DNA of 64,000 nucleotides, from contig CM055827.1 in assembly GCA_029582265.1 (NCBI GenBank), positions 3,333,423 through 3,397,422 on the forward strand, in the 5' to 3' direction. Positions 55,822 through 64,000 of this stretch are shown piece by piece; position 1 is the first letter of the stretch; each line of letters starts with the position of its first letter. Both the position numbers and the translations under genes were made by a program. The notes under the pieces were generated by a model. That model was not told the DNA's origin. It made no database searches and saw nothing but the letters and a program-made list of their open reading frames with translations. This DNA comes from Zoroaster sp. YZ-2022. Its lineage: Eukaryota > Echinodermata > Asteroidea > Forcipulatida > Zoroasteridae.

Positions 55822-56900
55822 TGTTCATAAATCTTGGATATAAGGGAGAAGTACTTGCGGTGGTAGTCCGATGTGAGTTTTACTCCCGTCTCGAAAGTTA
55901 AGAAACTGCAGTCACCTGCCCGTCACTTGATTTGCTTGTATGTGTATTATGGTCGATTTTATGATGGTGCACACACAGGTACCCAGTGGATAAGATCGTC
56001 AAAATATAGCGCCCTCTGGCATCGCCACTTGGAAAAGTTGGCCAAAGTAAAAGCCGTCTGGAAATTTAAAATGTATCGACTGTTGCCATAATTTATGAAA
56101 GTTATAAACCCCCTAGTGACAAATCACTAATCAATCTTTAAAATCCCAAATATTAAATGTCTTTTTTAAACAGAATAATGTTATATTCAATTCAAATTTT
56201 ACAACACATTTCTTAAACTTCGCTTGAAAATAAATATCGCCAATCTACCTCAAGTGAAATATCAAGTAAAAGAACATCAAGGTTATAAATTATACTTCAG
56301 TCAAATATATTATCAAAACCAATGTGTTTAACTTACGGTTGACGGTTGATCTTCCAACTTGTCTCCCCTCTCGCCAAAAGTTGGTAAAACTGGCAGAATT
56401 TACCTTGAAAAGCACTCTGATAAAGAATGTAGTATACAGCACGACTAACAAGCCTGAATACTTGCTAAATAAAATATATCAAGAGCCTGAAATACTCCGA
56501 CTATAAAAAATATTGCTGCAGCAGAGCAGAGTGTAAGACAGTCCTCATAGATTGAGGTCCAGGAGACAACTCCCCTCACATTCCTCAAAACCTTACAACC
56601 TTTTCCACCCTTTACATCTACATCTCATTTACATCTCATTCAATCTTCAACCCTTCACCTCTGACTCTATTTAAACTCAAACTTACCTCATTGATATACA
56701 AATAAACCTATGGGGGTTCCAACTCAGGAATTTCTAACCAGCACTATGTGCTTTAAACCTATTGTTATTTAATTATGCTATGTCGGTCAACCACGGCAGT
56801 GTTAGATTGGGCACTGGCCCAACTTATACATATTCATATACAAGGTTAAAAGATCACTAATTATTCACAACTAGTAGGGTAAGAAGGTTTCTCTGTGACA
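55822..56900 (-). mobile_element. 5' LTR of element B, copy 2
   Basis: TG...CA ends at 56900 and 55822, with TTTTGGTGTCAGGACC adjoining. It is 1079 bp, 6 bp longer than in copy 1. Confidence 0.8.
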
Positions 56901-58066
56901 GCAATATTAACGGTGATACACAGAATGAACCAGAGAGAAGTGACATGAACTGTAACACGCCCTGCGCCCCCGACAAGGGCGCCTTAGCCGGTTTTAGTAC
57001 CGGGCCGCAACTTACAAAACTATCCCACTTCACTCCAAAGACCAAAATCCAAGATAGTGACTTGTTCAACGTACGTGTAATCTCCATGCACGACGATGCC
57101 GGTTCAAATGCTGGTCAGCAACAAGACACACATTGGGTGAACGGTTACTCCTCTGAGGAAATCGCCAAAATGCAGAGAACTGATCCAGATATTGGCGTAA
57201 TACTGGATTGGTTAGATAAATCCCTCCATTGACCAGGGAGAGACTTGGCCGCCAGTCAAAGTCCACCAACCCGACAACTCTGGTTGTTATGGCAACAACT
57301 TATCGTCCGAAACGGTATCCTCTACAAGAGATGGGTAACTACGGACAAAACTCAATCATACTTGAAGCTTGTGGTACCAAAAGAGCTGCAAGACACCATC
57401 TTGCGAGCAACGCATGATGCTGTGATATACGCCCATCTCGGTGTAAAGAAAACTGGTACCGGCTGAAAGAATCAGTCCGGAATTGGATAAGAAAATGTGC
57501 AAAGTGTGGTGCCCGGAAGCGGCCCCACAAAACACCCCCTTCAAGACTATAGAGTTGGCGCTCCAATGGATAACCAATATCCTTGGCCCCTTACCAATCA
57601 GTGAGCAGGGTAATCGATACATCTTGCTCGTTGGTGACCAGTTCTCGAAATGGATGGAAGCCTATGCCATCCCTGACCAGACAGCAGAGACAGTTGCCCA
57701 CAAAATAGTCTATGAATTTATCTCAAGATTTGGTGTCCCCCTTGATCTACACTCAGACCAAGGCAGAAACTATGAATCTAATTTGTTCCGTTCTGTCTGT
57801 AAGCTGTTAGAAATAAACAAAACACGAACATCGCCCTATCATCCATCGGCCAACGGCCAAGCTGAAAATTTTAACCAAGTCCTTGTGAACATGATTTCAG
57901 CTTACGTTGATGATAACCAAAGAAACTGGCACATCCATCTCCTTCTTCTAACATCAGCATATAGAAGTTGCCAGCACAAGACGACTGGTTACTCCCCGAA
58001 TATGCTAAATGCATGGTTGTGAGACTCACGCGCCCATCGACTTAATGTTTGGTGGCCCACTCCATT
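56901..58066 (+). pseudogene. element A integrase, copy 2
   Basis: Essentially identical to 20073-21240, with the same frame breaks, and again with no 3' LTR following. Confidence 0.85.
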
Positions 58067-58649
58067 GATAAAATAAATTTTCCAATTTGTCATTTAATAA
58101 AAAATTTGCATCTTATTTAGCAGAACCGCTCACACATCTGCTTTCTTTTCGAATGGATACATACATGCATGGATCCATTATATATTTTCAACCATTTTTC
58201 TTCTTGAGCTTTAAATGTTTGAGCTTTAAAACCCGAAAACACTTTAAATTGAAATAAGACGTTTGGTTTTGTATTCTTTTCCTGTGCTGTGTTATTAACA
58301 ACCTTCCTTACACAGTACCTTTGGGCACTAAGCAACAAACCTCCTCAATAAATTCTTAATGTTTAAACCATCTAGTTTTCAAGAAATATATCATAAAACT
58401 AACTCTATACAGTCTGCAAGAACCATAGAGCAAAGACCCATTAACTATATACACCCCCATACAAAATCCATAACTAAACATTCAGCATAATTATGCAGTC
58501 AGCCTAGAGATCACTATATAGGTCACGGCCAGCCCCACACACTCAGCTGCATGCTAATATCACAGTCTTGCTAATAACCCCAACAATATACAAAAGTATA
58601 GACTGGGCGCGCTTGGTCTGGTAATGACCGCAGAGCTCCGTAGGTATAT
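58067..58649. other. no recognisable gene, copy 2
   Basis: Counterpart of 21241-21800 with a short duplication of TTGAGCTTTAAA near 58205-58228. Confidence 0.55.
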
Positions 58650-58657
58650 CCTGTTGT

Positions 58658-59695
58658 CAGTGGCGCACCCAGGATTTGATTGGAGGGGGGGGGGGGGGCT
58701 CAAAATATTTTTATTTGAAGTCCAATATGGGGGAGAGACATAATAATAATAATAATAATGTGTGGACTTATATAGCGCACGTATCCACCAACTAAGTGGT
58801 GCTCAAGGCGCATTCTTTTACGTGCATTACACAACACATGGCTGACCCAAACCATAGCCGCTGGCGCGGCTGCAGCCATGTCCCTAGTGGTGCTCGTCAG
58901 TGAACCTACGGCACATGTTAAATGTTTCCTGGTGGTTTCTAGTCATAAAAAGAAGACATTATGGCATGATTCGGACTCGTAGGGTTTTACCTTCCATATA
59001 ATTTCCTCCTCTTGATGTAAAGAACTTGAGCTTGTTTCGTCTGCAAGATTTCTATAGTTAAATACTTTCATTGCGTGGACGCAAAGTTTGTGATCATTCC
59101 GGGCGGAGCTAAATTTTTCAAACACGAATTTGGCGGCAAAACCAAATCCCAATATTATCCAATCGGTGTTTGCTAAAAGAGTGTCACATAATCTTTGTAA
59201 ATTAAAACCCAATCCTGGGCCATTGTGTACAAACTGGAAAGGAGTTGATTATAATGCGAGCGTGTTTAAATTTTACGAGTAACCTCGACGACAGTCAACG
59301 ACCTCAACAAGAGAAACGGACAACAGAAAATGAAAATAAAATTAAGTAAAGCTGCTCCCTGATCAGGGTGCACCATGGCAGGGGAGAATGTGTAAAATGC
59401 TTGTTATATATACTGGTGGCCCTTCAAGCTTACATGCACATGCATACGCAACGCCGTAAAATATAATAGTGAGTGGAATAAATGGAAAACTTTTGAGGGG
59501 AGCTTGAGTCTCCTGAGTCCCCATCCCTTGTACCACTGCCCTATACTCCTTGCCGAACTCCTCTGTAGACAAGACTTGGGCTCAGATTTTGCTCTCTTTC
59601 CTGGCTCCTTCTTTAAAAAAAATAATAAAACATCAGCGGGCCCTTGGGGGGGGGGGCTCGAGCCCCCCAAGCCCCCCCCCTTGGGTGCGCCACTG
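58658..59695. mobile_element. non-autonomous hAT-type transposon, copy 2, 1038 bp
   Basis: Same 14-bp ends as 21809-22826. The 8-bp target duplication CCTGTTGT is perfect here (58650-58657 and 59696-59703). Differences from copy 1 are mainly poly-G length and scattered 1-3 bp indels. It carries the TATATAGCGC repeat near 58760. Confidence 0.92.
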
Positions 59696-59703
59696 CCTGT
59701 TGT

Positions 59704-60153
59704 TGTTATTACTGAGGTTCGTACAAGATGAAGCAAGGGGGTGGCAAATCATAGTTGCCCCAACATTTAGTTTGTTTAAAGTGAACGTATAACATTGATA
59801 ATACTTCCAAGAGTGCTTTGTACTCGCCTTAAAAACAAGATATCAACAACCAACCTGTGAAAGTTTAGCCTTTTACATACCATCTGTGAGCATAATGTTG
59901 TTGGTTGTTTTGTTTGTGTGTGTGTTTTTTTTTAAATATCCAAATAATGGTTATTGGCCTTACGTTTCGAACCTAGCAGGTTCTTTCTCAAAGGCAAAAT
60001 GTATAGTTGTTTTAAACACGCCAATAATATTTAAATTTTCAGTATAATATTTTAGTTTGGTTATCATAACAATCATGTATACATTACATGTATACATTAT
60101 CACAAATAATCATGTATACATAGTTTAATATGAATCATATATGTATACCTTAC
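59704..60153. other. putative SLC22 intron start, copy 2
   Basis: Counterpart of 22835-23283 with the GTGTGT/poly-T run, the ATGTATACATTA words and the ribozyme-like hairpin (loop TGCTA). Confidence 0.5.
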
Positions 60154-60591
60154 ATCTTGTATGAGTGTAGTCTTGTACTGGGAGCGGTCGTACTCCCACC
60201 CTGCATCACACCTTGTAGTCTCGTTGTCAGTCGCATCCCAGCAAAACGTCGAATTGAGTGACGATTCGTCCAGATCTGGACTCTGTGCGTAAACATAGCG
60301 CTCACATTTAGAATAGATGATGTTCCCATCCTCATCAATAGTAGACGGTATGGTCAGTCGCTTCTGCAGCTCCAGACAATCTTCTTCTGAGTTCTGGTCA
60401 AACTCTGAATTACTGCAGTTCAGAGATTGGTCTTCTGGTACAGCGCACCAGTAGTCCGTCTTTGCCGCAAGAAATACTTGACCGATGGCATGCCATACCG
60501 CTGGTACGGCAAATAAGGCCAGCAGCAAGCACAATACCTTCTGATATTTGCCAAAAACCCCAATTTCCAGCAAAATTGTATCAAACTTCAT
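60154..60591 (-). CDS. SLC22-family transporter first coding exon, copy 2
   Basis: 146 codons with the same MKFDTILLEIGVFGKYQKVL start, first helix and Cys-rich extracellular loop as 23284-23721. The last codons read QYKTTLIQD. The donor here is GAT|GTAAGG, a better consensus than the GTAATG of copy 1, so this is the more likely functional or ancestral form. Coding differences from copy 1 are very few. Confidence 0.78.
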
Positions 60592-61034
60592 GTTGTGTGT
60601 GTACGTTTCGGTGGGAGCTTTATAGAAACGAAGCCTTCGCCCAGTCGATTAAATAGAGCAATTGCTGAAGCATGCAACATTACTAGTGCTTTCATTCATG
60701 ATTGCATTACATCAATTCAACCACGGTCCAGCATACAATTAGACCATGGGATGAACACTGAAATTGTTTCAAACCGTGATACCCTCTTTTGGACCACGAA
60801 ATTTGGATGTATAATTAAGGAAATAAATATAAAAATGTCAAAACACGATGTTGCTTGTCATATAAGTTGCATTATCTCTAAATCTATTTGAATTTGACGA
60901 CAATTTCGTGATTAGAAAGCTCTGAAATATACGCATTACGTCATCGTCGAGACCCAGAATCCACCAATGAAATTCAGTGTTGATCAGCCTCGTTCATATT
61001 ATTCCGAAAATAATGTGTGGTAAATACAAGCAAA
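60592..61034. promoter_or_regulatory. head-to-head intergenic region, copy 2
   Basis: Counterpart of 23722-24167. No further gene seen. Confidence 0.35.
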
Positions 61035-61129
61035 CATGGCGGCATCGCTTGAAATTCAGCCCAGTTTTTGCTGCATGCATGTTTATAAAGATGAAACTGG
61101 GAATATTACAACGCCGACCATTCAAAATG
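61035..61129 (+). CDS. candidate first exon, copy 2
   Basis: ATGGCGGCATCG start, reading SFCCMHVYKDETGNITTPT. Two residue changes from copy 1 (KI to ET) within a conserved frame, followed by the same GTAAAA donor-like site. Confidence 0.35.
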
Positions 61130-61520
61130 TAAAATCACACTTTTTATGTTTTAGAATATAATTCAGATGGATTTGCTGTAAATAAATCTTACATAACTTA
61201 TAAAGAATAAGGCTTTGCATTTTATTAATTTACCTAGATGATAGATCAGGACCAGGCATTTTTAATTTTTTTTTTTTTTATTTTTTTTTTATTTATTTTT
61301 TTTTTTTTTGGGGGCTCATAAAGCACCCTCTGTGTGTTCCAAAGTCATCGGCCAATTTTCATAAAACTTGGCAAGAATGTTCCTTCAAAAAACTTACATG
61401 GCGACGTAAAATTATTTCAAAAGTCACCACAGTAGTATGTGAGGCCGATTACACCAGGTTTGCTCCTCTGCTCCCTCAATTCCCTCAATTGCTCCTCTGC
61501 ACTCCCAATTCGCTCAATTG
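61130..61520. other. low-complexity DNA, copy 2
   Basis: T-rich run (about 61265-61310) and CTCCTCTG-rich tract, shorter than in copy 1 through several small losses. Confidence 0.55.
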
Positions 61521-61713
61521 CTCCAACCTGACAATTATGATGTCTTGTCTTGCTACAACTTGACAATTATGATGTCTAGTCTTGCTACAACCTGACAATT
61601 ATGATGTCTTGTCTTGCTACAACCTGACAATTATGATGTCTGGTCTTGCTACAACCTGACAATTATGATGTCTGGTCTTGCTACAACCTGACAATTATGA
61701 TGTCTGCTCACTG
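61521..61713. repeat. 32-bp minisatellite, six units, copy 2
   Basis: Same unit number and order of variants as 24671-24863. Confidence 0.9.
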
Positions 61714-62159
61714 AATGTGTATGTTTTATGAGTAGAGTACTCTTGCGATTTAAAGCATGTTGATAATAAAATAATTTAAAGTTAAAACAAGTGGTTTAGT
61801 AACAAAACTGGAGGAAGCCGTTATTGCTGACTACAGTTTTCTAAGGAACGATCAGTGACAACTACATATGACAGTCACCAAGTGACAGAATGCATTATCA
61901 CGCAACGGTGCGAGCTGCTGTCGTGAAAAAAAATACATGTTGAGATTCCACATGGTGTCACCGCAATTAGTCTTACTTATCATCCTCACCATGCAAAGCT
62001 ACAAGTTTTACCTATGTTTATATAATTATAGTTTTAATCATTTATATTTATGATTATATTCTAATTAATAATTAATCAAGTCTGGTGTATGATAAGTGTG
62101 TTTGTGTGAACTGGGTCCTAGATTTCACGTATTAGTGTTTCGTCACCGGGCAGGTAAGG

Positions 62160-62407
62160 GCGAGCTAAGACGTGTTGACATCGTGATGAATGGAGTTGCC
62201 TGTGTGACGTCACGGACAAGTCTGGACAAGTCGTTACGTAACCATTGTATTGCGCTCTGAATGGTCAATCGTCCATTGTGCTGTGTTTTGATTGGATAAT
62301 AAAGGTTAACCCGAAATAATTTACGCTGGCAATTTGACCGTTGGTGTCTGAAACTAATAAAAGGATAACTGTTTGACCCTTGCGACTCATTCCATACCCC
62401 GGACGAC

Positions 62408-62444
<37 letters not shown>

Positions 62445-62513
62445 GACTTCTGCTAGAATATACGGCTGACTTCTGCTAGAATATACGTTGGTGTATAGTG
62501 TATCTCTCATAAG
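62160..62513 (+). promoter_or_regulatory. promoter region of WW/PC4 gene, copy 2
   Basis: TGACGTCA near 62212, inverted CCAAT, AATAAAAGG near 62357, a longer (GA)n (62411-62443) and the tandem CTGACTTCTGCTAGAATATA pair. Confidence 0.5.
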
Positions 62514-63155
62514 ATGGCTGAACTTTCCAATCTTAATACAACCTACGATGCTGCATCGGTGTCAGTAGCACCGCCAACTTTCCCAACGTCTCTGTTGGAT
62601 GGTGGACCGTTTGACTGTGTGAACAAACTTACACACGAGCAAGTCAAAACCGGTTGACGAGAAGCCTACAGTGGGATTGAGGGTAGATGTTACTTCTACA
62701 ACATATTTACCAGAGAGAGTGTTTGGTCCATCCCTACTACCATGCCGATCCAGCGTGAACAGAGAAGACTGATCGACTCAACCAGAGTGGACATTCTGGC
62801 GGCTGCTGTGAACGAGTTGACTGGTGATAATTCCTCTCGGGCGCAGGCAGACAACCAGGACCCATCGAGCTGTGATGGTGCTTCGGCTTCACCCTACGTG
62901 AAGGGAAGGGACACCGTCAAGAGAATGTTCAGCCCGGACCCCGAAGAGGTGGACAATCAGAAGAAAGCCAAAAGATTCAAGATCGGAGGTGAGTGTTACG
63001 CTTATGTAAAACGTTTCAAGGGGCGCCCCTATTATTGGAACATGAACAAGACCCGATTGCTGACTGGGAAGAAGGGGTTGAATCTCACCCCCGAAGAGTG
63101 GATGATGCTGGCCGGACAGAGCGCTGACATTACCAAAGCCCTGGGAATAGTGTAA
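62514..63155 (+). pseudogene. WW/PC4-like gene, first exon/unspliced form, copy 2
   Basis: ATG 62514; the same TGA at 62655-62657 replaces the first WW Trp; ATG 62742 opens the 137-codon PC4-like frame. The GTGAGT donor is at 62989. Three residue differences from copy 1 lie in the last 30 codons of the PC4-like part (I to M, G to D, T to I). Confidence 0.6.
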
Positions 63156-63199
63156 ATACAGCTCTTCATTAACTTTTCTTTGTTTACTACTCATTCCAG

Positions 63200-63684
63200 G
63201 TGACATTGAATCACCCGCCAGTGTTGATGTCGTAGAAGACGCATCACCCACCAGAATGGTTATCAAAAGAATTCTGACCAAGATGGTTACGGATAACATA
63301 CTAAAGCTCGTGTATGCTGCTCAGGAACAACTAGGCTGTGAAGGATGTGAGGATAACTGGCCGAGTCAGTTTGATCATGAGTGTGCGTTTTTCGGTATGC
63401 CTCCGCCATGCCGTCTTTATGACTATGTATCTGATTATTACGAAGAAGCGGTGGAGCTTGTAGACGCGGACAAAGTTGTTGACGTTCTTGACGCAGTCAA
63501 CACCTATCTAAATGTTAGTGAATCAAGCGACGAGGGATAGGACATTGATAAACATTCTATGATTAAGGAAATCCTAAATGAGTGGAGGGCGGACCCTGAC
63601 GATGTTACCCGTTCGTTCTACTCTACGTTTTTTAACAATTTAACGGAACTGATTGGTAGCACTATTGAACAATTGGATGCATAA
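63200..63684 (+). pseudogene. second exon of WW/PC4-like gene, copy 2, premature stop
   Basis: As 26339-26823, but TTG has become TAG at 63538-63540, cutting off the last 48 codons. The Cys/His cluster is retained. The stop is specific to this copy. Confidence 0.55.
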
Positions 63685-64000
63685 TGTATCGTTTACTTTG
63701 AGATGTCTCCATTGAACAAGTTTATTGTGTGAAATCGTTATTCTTTTATTTGTTTATTTATATGTTTTTTTTTAATGTAATATTGTAATTGGTTTTGAAA
63801 ATATCAATGATGTCCTTTAAATTCATAAATAAACAACAATCATAACATTGTCGTTATGTCATAGGGTATTACAATGGAGTTGGATAGGGTTAACGATAGG
63901 AGTTGGATAGGGGTAAATATAAACACGCATAATAAAAGACGACAAGAGGTGCCTAAAACCAACCGGAATTCATCAGAATTCCTTTTAGTGGTCAACGGGC
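63685..64000. other. 3' flank of the WW/PC4-like gene, copy 2, to window end
   Basis: Matches 26824-27140, including the paired GGAGTTGGATAGGG units. The capsid cluster would follow beyond the window if the duplication continues. Confidence 0.6.

Noticed and set aside
1..64000. tRNA or rRNA genes
   Set aside because: No cloverleaf with A and B boxes and no rRNA signature was noticed by eye; a tRNAscan-SE run would be decisive.

Overview
The window is eukaryotic and intergenic in character: AT-rich, full of microsatellites, introns with GT-AG signals, and metazoan transposable elements. A Gmr1-like Ty3/Gypsy element (integrase upstream of reverse transcriptase, first described from deuterostomes), Polinton-type capsid genes, SLC22 transporter exons and many MITEs with CAGTGGCG or CAGGCGCGGATCCAG ends point to a marine invertebrate, probably a deuterostome such as a lancelet, hemichordate or echinoderm. 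The species cannot be fixed from the sequence alone. No bacterial-type operon, rRNA or tRNA was seen.

The dominant structure is a head-to-tail duplication. Positions 1 to about 27,140 recur at 36,634 to 64,000 in the same orientation and order, with the offset drifting from 36,633 to about 36,860 through small indels and microsatellite length changes. Each copy holds, in order: a CR1/L2-like LINE 3' end with a TTA/TAC tail; an LTR-like fragment with a heat-shock element and TATA box; ATT repeats; a truncated DNA transposon; several MITEs and hairpin repeats; a 2.08-kb DNA transposon with TCTAA flanks; a Ty3/Gypsy element (A, + strand) split by a second, reversed Gmr1-like element (B); a 1.0-kb hAT-type element with an 8-bp target duplication; the first coding exon of an SLC22-family transporter (- strand); a small candidate first exon in head-to-head orientation; a 32-bp minisatellite; and a two-exon gene encoding WW, PC4-like and Cys/His-rich segments. 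Element A is 5'LTR-gag-PR-RT-RNaseH-[B]-integrase and lacks a 3' LTR. Element B is LTR-gag-PR-INT-RT-RNaseH-LTR.

Copy 1 alone continues past the WW/PC4 gene into a decayed Polinton/adintovirus-like cluster on the - strand: adenain-like protease, double-jelly-roll major capsid protein, a basic pVI/pX-like protein and a penton-like minor capsid protein. The second copy of this cluster would lie beyond the window. Between the two copies (30,118-36,633) lie a 500-N gap, a 148-bp satellite inside a terminal-hairpin element, a candidate terminal exon, a third frameshifted SLC22 first exon, and the 5' part of the second LINE.

Nearly every transposon gene is broken, often by the same stop in both copies, so most damage predates the duplication or the duplication is two haplotypes placed in series. 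The WW/PC4 gene is the least ordinary item. Its PC4-like coding region lies inside a sequence with a strong GTGAGT donor and an in-phase downstream acceptor, so splicing and intron retention would give different C-termini. Both copies carry a TGA exactly where the first WW-domain tryptophan is expected.
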